Source of the DNA: Adiantum capillus-veneris
Taxonomy: Eukaryota; Streptophyta; Polypodiopsida; Polypodiales; Pteridaceae
Assembly: GCA_014529385.2 (NCBI GenBank)
Contig: CM043970.1
Span: 68,098,567 to 68,162,566, forward strand
DNA length: 64,000 nt
Direction of reading: 5' to 3'
Numbering within the stretch: the first letter of the stretch is position 1; the number at the start of each line of letters is the position of its first letter. Shown piece after piece: positions 22,737 to 33,835 of this stretch. Under the pieces are notes generated by a model. That model saw only the letters and a program-made list of their open reading frames with translations, did no database searches and was not told the DNA's origin. A program made the translations under genes and the position numbers.

Positions 22737-23076
22737 GAAACAAGGGTCATAGTCATCACCTTATTCAAGTTATAGATCAAAATAAAATTTTCTTTCGAGT
22801 GGTTGAGGATGCAAGATATTTGATGCTTAGCAATGTAAAGATTTTCCTTGCCTCAAGAACTGGAAACCTTAGAAAGGCCCATATTTGAAGATGAATGTTG
22901 GGTTGCTTTAAAGGCAATAAGGAAGGAGAAAACCCCTCGTGGGATTGGATGATAGCAAAATTCTTCAAAGGGTATTGGGAGGATCTAAAAATACCACTAA
23001 CATAGATGCCAAACAAGGTGCTACTTGAGGGATAAAGGGATGCTAGCATAAAACCGGCTCTAACTACAAGGATTTA
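22737..23076 (+). pseudogene. LINE reverse transcriptase remnant
   Basis: Across two frames the plus strand encodes phrases of the LINE RT N-terminus: GNKEGENPS in one frame and a run ending AKFFKGYWEDLKIPL in another. This corresponds to the KEKSP...FFYDLWEDLK segment of the LINE at 47557. The piece is heavily decayed and is cut off by the foldback element at 23077. Confidence 0.6.
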
Positions 23077-23479
23077 CATTAGGGAAAATTTGGACTCTCA
23101 AAGGGGCCCTATAAGGACTTTGACTTTCTCTCTCTCTTGTCCAAAATGGGCGCACACTTAATTTTTTACAAATGTAATCAAAACTTGTTGGACCTTTTGG
23201 ATTTAGAATGTACTCATTGAGATCTATCCATTGATATATAGCTTGCCATCAGATTTCTTATATTTTAGAAGATTCCATTTTTTATGTGACAACTCCGTCT
23301 TATAAATGGAATCTCTCCCCATATTTCAACTTCAATGGGGAGTCCATACTTCTACAAATCAACTCCAAATTTGTCGCGGTTTGGGGATTTAGAACCTACT
23401 TTCTAAAATCTTTCCAATGATATGCTGGTTCATAGAACCTCCTTATAGAACCCTTAGAGAGTCCAAATTTTCCCTAATG
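23077..23479. mobile_element. Foldback/MITE-like element
   Basis: The ends are inverted repeats of about 40 bp: CATTAGGGAAAATTTGGACT on the left, and the same on the opposite strand at the right, continuing CTCTAAGGG. The 403-bp body is AT-rich and non-coding. No convincing target duplication is visible, so the superfamily is not assigned. It interrupts the LINE remnant. Confidence 0.7.
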
Positions 23480-23483
23480 ATAA

Positions 23484-23815
23484 TCACGTGATCACGTGAT
23501 CACGTCAAATATTTTGTGATTACCATGCATTATTATCATATTCACATAACTACACTTTATGTGATCACATTTAATCCAATAAATGGTGACCTCATAACCC
23601 ACCAAAAGTCCATTGGGCTATTATGTTTTTGTGATGGGTCCACTAGGATATGGCAAAAACCCACCAGTGGGCTTGCCAAGATGTAAAAAATCCTGATAGG
23701 ACTACCTATTTGGGTGTTTTTTGGAGGTTGACAAGAAGCTCACGTGAACATTTAATGTGATCATGTTTTAAAACGTGATAACTTAACACTATTAACATGT
23801 TCACATGTTTGTGAT
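23484..23815. repeat. CACGTGAT palindromic repeats and AT-rich inverted repeat
   Basis: TCACGTGATCACGTGATCAC at the start is a direct run of a self-complementary 8-mer that contains the CACGTG hexamer. Further on, TTATGTGATCACATTTAAT and, on the opposite strand, TTTAATGTGATCACAAAC form loose inverted repeats around 23560 and 23815. This may be another short decayed foldback element. Confidence 0.45.
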
Positions 23816-23859
23816 CACATTAAAGAAATCCCTCTCTCTAAGTGCAACATTGAAAAACC

Positions 23860-24500
23860 AAGGTCGATTTCACTCACCTCAGGGGGAAATATCATATAAG
23901 AAAAGATTCAATTGGTTCCTTAACAAAATCAACAATAAAATAAGAATGTGGGAGTACTCTCTCCTCCCCTTCCACATTAAAATGACTGTGATCAACTCTT
24001 TCATGATTTGTTACATTTCCTTTGTCTTGCATATCTTGAAAATGACCAAATGCAATTGAAAAGGAATTTTGAAACCCATAAAATACTTTCTATGGAAAAA
24101 CAACACTAAAGACACAACACCATGGCAATAGGGAAAATGGGAATGGATGGCAAGACCAAGGACCAAGTAGGCATTGGGATCGTAGACCCAATGATACATG
24201 CAAAAGTGATGTTCACAAACTTGAAATTCTCCTTGACAAATCAAAGTCAGGATTGGGACATCATGGCTTGGGATGTTATTGCAAAGATTTACTTGCAGAA
24301 ACAAGGAGGCCCATGGAAGGAAGCTAAGGTGCATAAAATTCTAGCTCCAAAGTGGTCTTTTCTGAAGCTAGGGGGATTCACAGGGGAAATTCTAAAAAAT
24401 TGTAGCAAGGATGCATTGTTGCTAGAGTGGGAGATGAAAGGACAAGGGGGAAATGGCATGCTAGTCTTCACCCAACCATCTTCTCTTGTAGACATGTAGT
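23860..24500 (+). pseudogene. LINE 3' remnant (RT thumb to C-terminal region)
   Basis: Two frames encode a typical LINE post-RT segment: NWFLNKINNKIRMWEYSLLP, KMTVINSFMICYI, then YFLWKNNTK and VGIGIVDPMIHAKVMF. The tail KLGGFTGEILKNCS matches KLGGTTGELVRKC of the LINE at 46276-48915. The RT catalytic core is not present. It is truncated upstream by the foldback elements. Confidence 0.65.
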
Positions 24501-24949
24501 CTATCTTTAGGAGCCCTTGAACATGCACACCTAGCTAGCCTTGCCTTGGGACCATGACCACCCTCCTCTTCTGCTTGACCTGACATCATTTCCCCCTTGA
24601 AGGAACATTCTCATCCTCAAAACCATTAGTGAAACCACTCTTTCTAAGAACATCAATGTTTCCCTAAGTTGCACCTACATCAGGTCAACTAATCAATAAG
24701 ATATTTACCAAAGCTAGTACTCAAAAATGTGGAACTAGCTACTCATAGAAAAAAATAAATGGAATGAGTGAGACTATTCCTTGGGCTAGAAGGAACCTCT
24801 TACTATTTCTCATACTAGTAGTGGATCCCCCTTCCACTGATATCATTGAACTAAAGAAAATTGATTGCTCTTATTTCTTTACTAAATTAGAGTCTATCTC
24901 AAGTAAGGCGCTCAAACTTTGTACTCTTATTTTGCTACTAAATTAGAGC
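24501..24949. other. Unassigned spacer left of element B
   Basis: AT-rich DNA with no coding signal. A short block near 24490-24560 (CATAGTCTATCTTTAGGA-like) is also found near 45955-45975, so it belongs to a dispersed repeat, probably the LINE tail. Confidence 0.5.
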
Positions 24950-24954
24950 ATAAC
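24950..24954. repeat. Target site duplication ATAAC (left) of element B
   Basis: ATAAC abuts the left LTR of element B, and the same five bases follow the right, inverted LTR at 44174-44178. Confidence 0.75.
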
Positions 24955-25876
24955 TGTTAGCAACAAGCTAACTCGGATACCATTTTTTGGAGCTCTCATT
25001 GTAAAAAAATTTATTATTTTGATGAATCGGAAATATTGTAACTCCTATTTTTCGGATAAACCTTGTAATTGATGAGCCGGGGCTACAAGCTTCCAAATTG
25101 TATCAACCTGTCTTTACCTATCTTTAGTTAGAGCTCCCAGATTATTAGTTTTGACCACCAAAAACCTTGGCTAAGGTATAAGAGATAATTTTTGTAAGTT
25201 ATTTTAAAGTTTTTGGATAATGAAATACACAACGTGAGCTAACGATGCTCACTTCTCTCCTTCTCACGCTTCCTACTCCCTCCCCGGTTGTCACATTGCA
25301 ATGGCGTCTGTTGCGTTGCAACCGTAGGTAAGAGCTCTACGCATTGATGTAAGCATTTTACAATATTTTGTAGTTTTTGGCGTCGTTGACCCGTGGTCTA
25401 ATTTCATCATAAGTAGAAATTTAAGCTTCTAAATCAAAAACAAAGTATAGGCGTAGTATTGAGGCATCATTGCTAAGCATTTAGATGCATTTTGGGTCGA
25501 AAATAACTAGGTCAAAAATCCACTGCTCTTAATAATTGTAATTTTTACACTTGATCTAAAGTGTGATTTGAGACCATAAGCATGTGTGCTTAGGTCTTAT
25601 AAACATGTCCTAGAAGTTTTGTTACGTTTGGATGTCATTTGATGCTATAACAAATGTGATTTGGTTGTCAATGAGTGATTGGCTTTTGGTGATTTCAGTC
25701 ACTTGAGTATAGCTTGAGTTAGATTCGAGTTGTTTATTGTTTTCCAAGAGATTGACAACCTCTTCTAGCCTCTATGCACTAGTTGAGTTAACTTAGTCTC
25801 ATGGATTGACAATTATATTCGTGGTTCTCGCTATGTCTGCAATAAGATAGGAGTGAGGTTAGACACCCATCCCACA
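24955..25876 (+). repeat. Left (5') LTR of element B (LTR subtype I)
   Basis: 922 bp from TGTTAGCAACAAGC to CATCCCACA. Its diagnostic bases agree with the truncated LTR of element A at 4007-4782 rather than with element B's own right LTR. Confidence 0.93.
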
Positions 25877-25878
25877 TT

Positions 25879-25896
25879 TGGCGCCGCTGTCGAGGA
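25879..25896 (+). other. Primer binding site of element B (tRNA-Asp type)
   Basis: TGGCGCCGCTGTCGAGGA differs at three sites from the tRNA-Asp complement. It begins 2 bp after the LTR. Confidence 0.87.
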
Positions 25897-26556
25897 TCGA
25901 AAAGACCTAAACTAGGAAAAAACATGAGCGTCTTGTGAAGTTATCCTTTAACTTCCTCTAGGATCTCCTAGAGTCAAAACTTTCGTTTAGAACCACATAG
26001 CTTAAGATTGTCGTCATTTGTTGTGTAGAGGTAGCTTGGAAGTAATCGTACTTGCTGAGTGCCTTTAGGATTGTAGGATTGTAGAACTAGATTAGGATTT
26101 TGAGAATGATTGATAGACGAAACAAGCCTTAAGATCAATGCTCAAAAAACCATTATTAAAAATAAATAAATAAACGAGTGTTTCTAAACACTTTCCACAA
26201 CCCCATTGTAGTAGAACCTAGGAGTAGGTAAGTAGGATCCGCGGCGGATCAGAACATTGAATCAATTGTGAGTTGTTATTTGAAGTTGCAGAATTTCATG
26301 TTTACAGCTAGAAATAGCACAAAAAGACTTCAAACCACTCAATCCAACTAGAGAGTATGCTTAAAAGTTGTATGATCCAGTGGGTAAGCTCAAGGACACA
26401 TTGAGGTAAAAATTTTAAGAGTTTGTAAAAACTCAGATTATTTACTTTTTCTTGACATTTTAGGTCAAATTAAGTTGTGACTTGATTCATAGGCTTAAAA
26501 TAGCTCATGAAAAGACTGCCCATCGAAAAAGTGCAAAAAATGTTCATTTTTTGCCT

Positions 26557-26584
26557 AAAGTAAATAATCGCGATTATTTACTTT
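26557..26584. repeat. Perfect 28-bp palindrome
   Basis: The two 14-bp halves are exact reverse complements around TAATCGCGATTA. It is the best preserved of four palindromes in this leader. Confidence 0.95.
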
Positions 26585-27602
26585 CAGCTCAAAACTGACC
26601 AAGCTTGATATCAGTGACTCATTGCATGTGTACAACAACTTTTGTAAAGGACCAAAGAATTTGGATCACCAAATTCACCAAAAACTGGGTAAAAACTAAA
26701 GTCTGTAGTACAGACTTCCGGGAAAATGAGTGTAAATTGGGGAAAATTTTGTTCAAACTCAATGAAACTTGGTTCATAGGCTTATATTGATGTGATAGAC
26801 ATGTGTGTATGCTCAGTTGACTAAAAAGATACAAAAATTTGCCAGAAGTAAATAATCGTGATTATTTATATCTGCCCCATTTTTCAACTTTTTTGACCAA
26901 GTTAGCATACCACTAGCTTTCTCATATTATAGTAAGCCCACAAATCAAATTTGGTAAGATTTGGATCATTGGATTGAAAATTGTGACCAAATTTACAAAG
27001 TCAGTTTGCAGATACAAAATTGATGACCATTTGAATAAAAAATTGTCCAAACTTGACGAAACTTGGCTAGGGTGCTTAAGTTGAGATACTTAACAGATCT
27101 GTGTCAAGATTGGGACAAAAACTTGCAAAAACATAGCTGAAGTAAATAATCGTGATTATTTATATCTGCTTCAAAAATTGATAATCTTGCACATTTGAGT
27201 ATACCACAAGGTCAAGCATATCAAGTAGACCTCACAAATCACTTTTGGTGAAATTTGGATCACAAAAGTGAGACTTAAGCCAGATTCTTGAAATCAAAGT
27301 CTACGAATACGAAACAGTTTTTAAACTTGAACAGATTTGTCCAAACTTAGTGAAACTTATCCGGGGATCTTAAAAGGTTGTATACTTGGCAAATCAAGCC
27401 AAAAGGTGCAAAAAACTGACAAAAGTAAAGAATCACGATTATTTACTACTGCCACACAGAGACACCAATTTTGGATTCTGAACTAATACAGTGTTAGACC
27501 AACATAATACAAGGCCACTGGGAAATTTTGGGTTCAATCAGATCTAAATTGGTACATGTTCACTCAGTTTTCAGGTTGTAGATTTGTCCTTTAACCTTTT
27601 GC

Positions 27603-27850
27603 AAAATTAGAGTATGAAATTCTCAACTACTGACTCAATTACCTCGATTTGAAGTAATACACACAGACCAATCACAATAGTTAGCAGAAACTTTACAATC
27701 TTTGCGAAAGAATAGCTAACTTGATCAAAATTAGAGTATGAAATTCTCAACTACTGACTCAATTACCTCGATGTGAAGTAATACACACAGACCAATCACA
27801 ATAGTTAGCAAAAACTTTACAATCTTTGCGAAAGAATAGCTAACTTGATC
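27603..27850 (+). repeat. 124-bp tandem duplication in the leader
   Basis: Two adjacent copies (27603-27726 and 27727-27850) are almost identical, with about three differences. They contain CAACTACTGACTCAATTACC and AAGAATAGCTAACTTGATC. The near identity marks this duplication as younger than the surrounding array. Confidence 0.9.
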
Positions 27851-28201
27851 AAAATTGATAAAGGAATCAAGTTGTAGACAAGGAATCGACAGCTTGATGG
27901 AAGTTGCAATCAAGTCAAGTGGAAGAAATTGACAACAAGCCAATCCAAAGGTAAGTACTCTATCTAGGGCTTCACAAGTCTTTATGAACCTTAGATCTGG
28001 TCGTGTACTAGGAAATCAAGGCATATTTGGAGACACCTGCAGTAGAGTATCCACTGAAGAAAGTGTGAATCAAGAGAATCCCTTGCACACTATCCTTGAA
28101 GAAGTCTCATACACTTTTTCAGATTCAACATTTGAAATGTCTTCCTACTCGACTCACTCATAAACCGGAACGACAGTGCGCTATAAGCATATACTCTCTT
28201 T

Positions 28202-28592
28202 TTATAAGACTAATCTCCATGGAGCTTAGGTTTACCTGGATCCTAACAAAGAGTATGTTATTCGCATTGACGACCATGGTATTGAGTTCGAAGAGGAAAT
28301 CAGGGCAAACAAACAAGGAAAAATGTACATGGATAGAAACGGAACTCAGTATTTACAAGTCGAAAACCCTGACGTGATAGACAAATGGGGTTTAGAAGTA
28401 AGCACCATAATTCTAGATATGGCAGCTAAAGAAAGAACCACCTACTTTAGAATTTGAGGATACGATCAAGTTGACTTGAAGCCTTTGAAATGGCTTAGTA
28501 CAAATAATCCTAGGATCGGAGTCTATTGTTGGGAGGATAGAAACGTCAAAGATCTTCTATGGACTTTGCATGCCAAATCAGGATAACTAACA
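28202..28592 (+). pseudogene. Pre-gag coding segment of element B, unknown domain
   Basis: A frame with few stops encodes LDPNKEYVIRIDDHGIEFEE, NKQGKMYMDRNGTQYLQ, DKWGLEVSTIILDMAAKERT and GVYCWEDRNVKDLLWTLHAK. The composition looks like a folded domain rather than noise, but I do not recognise it. It may be the N-terminus of gag or a separate upstream ORF. The matching part of element A is deleted. Confidence 0.5.
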
Positions 28593-28595
28593 CCC

Positions 28596-30276
28596 ATGAA
28601 GATCATCTATATCTTCAAGATCAAAGATAAGGGTTCAACAAATCTACCAACCTACCTATTTAGGGATTTTTATAACAACAACTTGGTTATGATAACTCCT
28701 GAGGAGGTGGACCAAACCAAATACCAAGGGTACTCCATAAGGGATTGGATCTTGGGCCAAGGACCAAAAACTATTCCAAGAGAAGAATACCGTGAGAGAT
28801 CTTTTGAGAGTAATGTTAAGAAACTAGAAATCACATCATCACGAAGAAAATCCGGTGACACGAAAGCCAGTCCAGGGCTACATGAGTCACTATTTGCAAC
28901 AGACTGGTTTGAAGGACTCGAAACGAGACCAACTTCTAGGAGACAAGTATTTGAATCAAATAGACGTGTCAAACCAGCTGATTCTCAAAAATGGGTCAAA
29001 AAATATAGTGGATCTGGGAATCCATATGACCACTTAGCAAGCTTTAAGAAAGTGCTAAGAGCAGAACGCATATTTGATTCCATACTCAATTTGAGGAATT
29101 TGGAATGAAATTAGAAGTAAAAGCATTGACATGGTCCCAAAACATTCCACCAAGGTCAATTATGGACTTGAACACATTAGCTCAAGGATTTGTAGCTGCG
29201 TGTTCCAAAACGGGGATTAAACACAATACGGTAGCTCAAATATACATCTTTAAACAGAAACAAGGTGAGTCTATTAGGGAGTGTATAACTCAAATGAAAC
29301 AATACATTGCCAGATTCCCAGAGCTAGAAATACCTGTAGAAAAATGACTAGTATCATTGTTTCTAGAGAAGGGACTGCTAAACAAAGAACTTCATGCTAT
29401 ACTATATAGCAAGAAGCATACAACCCTAGAAGAGTGTGTGTCACATGCTATTGACTTAGGAGACAATTGTGATATGTCCCTAAGGATAACCAAAGTGAGA
29501 AAACAACATCCACTAAACCAACACAAGTGGGAACGGCTGCTACAGCACCACTTTCATCCATATAAGACATGCTCAAAAGGATGAATGACATGATGAATAA
29601 CATGCAAAAAGCACCTATGAGGGGACCAGGGCAAGAGATATCTCAACAGGTACAACCAATTAGACCACAAAAATGGTGTGAAATTGAGGGTAAATGGACC
29701 AACTATGCGACCAATGAGTGCTATTAATGACCAAAGTATGATGGAAATGTTCAGTACGTGCCTATGTGGCCACAAGGACAACCCATGTACAGATATCATC
29801 CTAATATGTCCCCTACTCAAAGACCACTGATGGGTATGGAAAGACCTCAACTCGTGTTGGGTCAACAACCTCGATATCTGGGACATAATGCAGTACCTGT
29901 AAAGTACATGTATCTAGAGGGAGTCACTAGTGCTTGTTACACCCTATGCCAAGCCTAGTCCATCTACATTAATGGTAGAAGGAGATTGGTATAATTCACA
30001 CCCACCACCAATGGAAGAACCTATGACTTATACTCCACCAGAGCTTGCACCAGTGTATTATGTGGCTAATCAAGGTGTTAGACCTCCTTTGGTAAGACCC
30101 ATGATTAAGCCAAGAACTGGAAACTATCATAATTGTGGTGCAGATGATCATTGGAAAAATGAATGTTCAGAGCCTGACAAAAACCTCAAGCCAGTTGAAG
30201 CTTATTGCATACAATGTTGCAAAAAGGGAGGACATTTTCTAGAAGATTGTCCTAAAAAATCCTTTAAACAAGGGTA
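28596..30276 (+). pseudogene. Gag of element B
   Basis: Frames in order: 28596-29108 (GYSIRDWILGQGPKTIPREE; then KWVKKYSGSGNPYDHLASFK, the usual start of the Ty3 gag core), 29105-29347 (VKALTWSQNIPPRSIMDLNT, KQGESIRECITQMKQYIARF), then GLLNKELHAILYSKKHTT, a Pro/Gln/Met-rich section, and two zinc-knuckle-like motifs. The first reads YHNCGADDHWKNEC, with Tyr in place of the first Cys. The second reads CIQCCKKGGHFLEDC. At least three frame changes break the ORF. Gag would form the particle and package the RNA. Confidence 0.85.
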
Positions 30277-30298
30277 AAGCAGTAGTGAACATAGTCCA

Positions 30299-31167
30299 GT
30301 GATACCTAGTAGCTCATCTGAGATCGAACCGATTGTTCCAATCAAGGTAATCCTCACCAGAGCCCAAGCTAAGAAAAAGAAACATAACTCCTCTAATGAT
30401 TTGGAGAATACAAAAATACCCTCTCAAAAGACCAAAAGAAGCAGAAACAAAAGGTATGAGATGAGAAAACAAAAACAACGTGCAGAAATCGAGAAGAAAG
30501 CAAAAAAGCTATTCCAAGAAAAGGTGAAAGAAACTGGAAGTGAAATCCAAGAAACCACCGTGAAATCTGGAGGATCAATTTTGGTTGATAAAATTTTTGA
30601 GCCTATTAATGCAGCCTTGGAAGCCTATCAAGCGGGTCTTAAAGCAGACCAAAACATGGAAAACAAATGGAAAAACTATCCTTCTCTAAACATGGAAGCA
30701 GCTAAGCTTGAAGATTATCAAAATTTGGTAAGAATCACGCAAAATATGCTGGAAAAACAAAAACCCAAGCTCAAAAGTATGACAAAACCTGAGGAGCTTG
30801 TGAAAGGAAACAATAAAGTAAAATCCAAAGTGGTGGTAGAACCCCACCTAGGAACAAAAGATCTAGAACTTATATTGCCGGACAGCGAAGATGCCTTAGA
30901 AGGAATTCCATTCGTAGAAGAAGACTGGCAGCACACTTATGGGAAAAATTTAGAGAGATTAATAATGGGAATTTAACTCTAAAGTGAGCTCCTATAGAGG
31001 AAGTTTGGTTAGACAATCTACCTCCTAATATGGACATGGATATACAATCCTTGTATGGGGATTGTGGATTTGAAGCTTCAGGAATGTCTAAACCATTGAC
31101 CTTGAAAATATTACCCTCTTACTTGGGAGATAACAAAGATGAATCCATAGTGTGTAAGACCACTCAA
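30299..31167 (+). pseudogene. Gag-protease linker of element B
   Basis: The frame 30299-30976 is strongly basic and helical (QAKKKKHNSSNDLENTK, MRKQKQRAEIEKKAKKLFQE) and then acidic (IPFVEEDWQHTYGKNL). It continues out of frame to about 31167. It matches 18690-19392 of element A; no domain is recognised. Confidence 0.6.
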
Positions 31168-31169
31168 TC

Positions 31170-32374
31170 ATGTCTACACCCATCCAATGCACTCTTACTT
31201 TAGGAGAACTTCTGAAAATTGGGCCATATCTATGGAATGATCTACAAGAAACCCTAGAGAAGGTGGGAATAACGGGGCTAATCGCAAAAAAATTGGAAAA
31301 TTCAAAAGACGAAATGGATAACAAGAAGATTAGATCTGTTCCAATGAACAAAGTTAGAGAATACTACGAAGGGGAAGAAGTAAACATGACCCTTCCGGTG
31401 AGGTATAATGATATAAAAACCATGGCAATACTGGATAGTGGAGCAATCATAGCCAGCAATCATAGCCATAGCCACGAAAGCAGTATGGGAATACTGGATA
31501 GTGGAGCAATCATAGCCATAGCCACGAAAGCAATATGGGAATACTGGGGACAACCAGCCATTAGACAAACTCAAATGAAATTGCAATTGGCTTATGGACA
31601 TATCGAAAGACCCTTAGGACTACTTGAAAAAGTGATAGTTAATTCCTATGGGATTGAATATCAACACACTTTTGCCATAGTAGACTTTAGAAAGAAACTC
31701 AATTACGAAATCATATTGGGAAGAACTTTCATGCGACAAGTACAGCTCATCCAAGATTGGGGGGAAACAATTATCTGTACTTGAAGCAAGTGGGATCAAT
31801 AAAAAGGGTTAATCTAAAACATCACACTCATAGAGATGTCATGAAAACGCCCATACAAGAGTTCGATTCAATCTCTTTAGCACAAACTAAGCTTCCATCT
31901 TGGTTGAACAAAGACACTCCTATTTGGATATGTGGAGCTTCAAAAAACGGGAGCTTAAAACGAGAAGAATGTATCTTAGACAGGGATTGTACAGACGAAG
32001 CATATGTACCTAAACCCTTTCTAGAGCATCTGTTTGAGCCATTTGAATGGACTCAAATTTTAGCAACAATGGATGTATGTGTAAACACGTTTATGCCTAC
32101 TCAATTTTGCAATGAGGACAGCTATGACATAATTCCCATACAAATGATCTCAACCCTCCACATTGAAGACAAAATTATGGGATTCAAGGACTTGATGAAA
32201 GCTCAACAAGTCTTTTCAGACCTCTACTATGATGCAACAGATGAGTTAGAAGACCATTCGACTACCTCAGATGATTTGGGGTCGGAAAAAGAACATGTGA
32301 GCTCAAAGGAGGGGAGGAAAAGTTTTTTGACTTTTCAAACCAGAAACCGAGAAGACAGAAATGGTATAGACTAA
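31170..32374 (+). pseudogene. Aspartic protease of element B with duplicated active site
   Basis: The ORF 31170-31784 contains the retropepsin motif twice: AILDSGAIIAS and, 21 residues later, GILDSGAIIAIATKAIW. The cause is a 63-bp tandem duplication (31427-31489, repeated from 31490). FAIVDFRKKLNYEIILGRTF, the C-terminal strand with ILG, follows, then QLIQDWG. A shifted frame (31757-32374) carries the linker towards RT. The second copy, next to the intact rest of the fold, is the likely original; the duplication should disturb folding. Confidence 0.85.
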
Positions 32375-32391
32375 AAAGAGACACCAAAAAC

Positions 32392-33545
32392 GTGAAAGCT
32401 ACACCTATGCCATCAATCTCTAGTAGAACGCAGTTCTTGATGCAAATAGATGCTCATGATTGTGTCAATGACAAAATCACTGGTAGATATCCTTTAAATG
32501 AAGAACGTGAAATGATGAAAACATTGAGAAAAACGAGAAAGGAAACTCAAGCAAAACCTACAAAACAAGACAAGGGTTCAACCATCACGCGAGTTGAGCG
32601 GAAAAAGAAGTATCAAGAGTTGAAAAAAGCTCTAAAGGAGATATATGCAATTGAAATGGAAACCACACAAGAGGATGGTATAGATGTAATGATTGTTCCA
32701 TCCCATTACAAGAAATATACTCTCCAAGATCAAAAAATCATAGTCGAACAACCTGTCAAGGAACTACGAAAACAGGACGAGTCCTATGAAGGACTTGAAA
32801 ACGCCAAAAAGATAGATCTGGCCAAACCAAGAGAAGAGCCTAGACCTGCCTACATTCCAAATGACCTGACAAAAGAAGAAGAAGAGCTTTTGTTAAGCTT
32901 ACTGAAAGAATACCGAGATATCTTTGCTTGGTCTTATAAGCATCTCAAGGGTGTTGATCCAAAAATCTGTCAACATACCATACCCATGAGAAATGATGCA
33001 ACACCAAGTAGACAAAGGCCATACACATATAATGAGACATTTACCAGAAAGATCAAAGAAGAAATTGAAAAACTAAGGAATCCAAATTCATTTATGAAAT
33101 TGAACACACAGATTGGGTGTCTCCAATTGTGGTAGTATCCAAGAAAAATGGAAAAGAACGGGTGTGTGTCAATCTCAAGAAAGTTAATGCAGCTACCATT
33201 AGTGACATCTTTCCTCTTCCTATCATTGAGCATGTTTTAGAACGAGTTGCAGGTAAATAAGCTTATAGCTTTTTAGATGGCTTTTTGAGATATAATCAAC
33301 TTTTGGTTGACCTAAAAGATCAGCATAAAACTACCTTTGCAATGGAATGGGGTATTTTTGCTTATCGGGTTTTACCTTTTGGGTTAACTAATACTCCTAC
33401 CACCTTTCAAAGATTGATGAGCCATGATGTTAAAGAATATCTAAGCCAATTCTTAGAAGTATATATGGATGATCTATGCGTACATTCATCAATCCGGGCT
33501 TGTCATTTTGAACACCTCAAAAAAGTTATTTGAAAAATGTAGACT
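32392..33545 (+). pseudogene. Reverse transcriptase of element B (fingers and palm)
   Basis: The frame 32392-33135 holds the pre-RT linker: LLKEYRDIFAWSYKHLKGVD and QHTIPMRNDATPSRQRPYTY, standard for plant Ty3 RT. The frame then shifts to SPIVVVSKKNGKERVCVNLK, has a stop in AGK-AYSFLDGF, and continues 33285-33533 with FAMEWGIFAYRVLPFGLTNT and LEVYMDDLCVHSSIRA, including YMDD. A MITE follows directly in the thumb region. Confidence 0.88.
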
Positions 33546-33555
33546 TTATAGGATT

Positions 33556-33818
33556 TTCTTAAACTCGGGGGGTTCACTATGTGTAAAACTACCATATCAC
33601 GTGCGTTCAAGACATGTTTGTAAAACCCCTTATCTGTGAATTTTGCTAAGAATATAATGTACCCTTTTCTTTTAAAATCTATAAGTTTTTTTCAAATTTG
33701 AAAAAATACTGCCCTTTTGTATATATATTTCTGTAAGTTTCAAGAACTTTAAATACCCTTCTGTTGAACTCACGTGATAGGTTACATTTTTATTACGTGA
33801 CCTCCCCGGGTTCTTAAA
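33556..33818. mobile_element. 247-bp MITE in element B's RT, TSD TTCTTAAA
   Basis: The insertion 33564-33810 is flanked by TTCTTAAA on both sides (33556-33563 and 33811-33818). Element A has the uninterrupted site (GCTTAAATCTTGAAAAG type). The terminal inverted repeats start CTCGGGGGGTTCAC on the left and CCCGGGGAGGTCAC on the opposite strand at the right, and continue imperfectly to TATCACGTG-GTTCAA for about 45 bp. The 8-bp TSD suggests a hAT-derived MITE; the AT-rich body has no coding capacity. Confidence 0.92.
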
Positions 33819-33835
33819 TCCTGAAAAGTCTACAT

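Larger units (their letters stand above)
25897..28127 (+). other. Leader of element B: ~290-bp degenerate repeats with a palindrome in each
   Basis: No sustained frame. Palindromes lie at 26557-26584 (28 bp, perfect), 26848-26869, 27142-27163 and 27425-27446, giving centre-to-centre spacings of about 288, 294 and 284 bp. Between them recur the phrases TTTGGATCA, TCCAAACTT-GA-GAAACTT and CATAGGCTTA-like text, so the leader appears to be a decayed tandem array with a period near 290 bp. The 3' part has a 124-bp tandem duplication. Confidence 0.75.
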
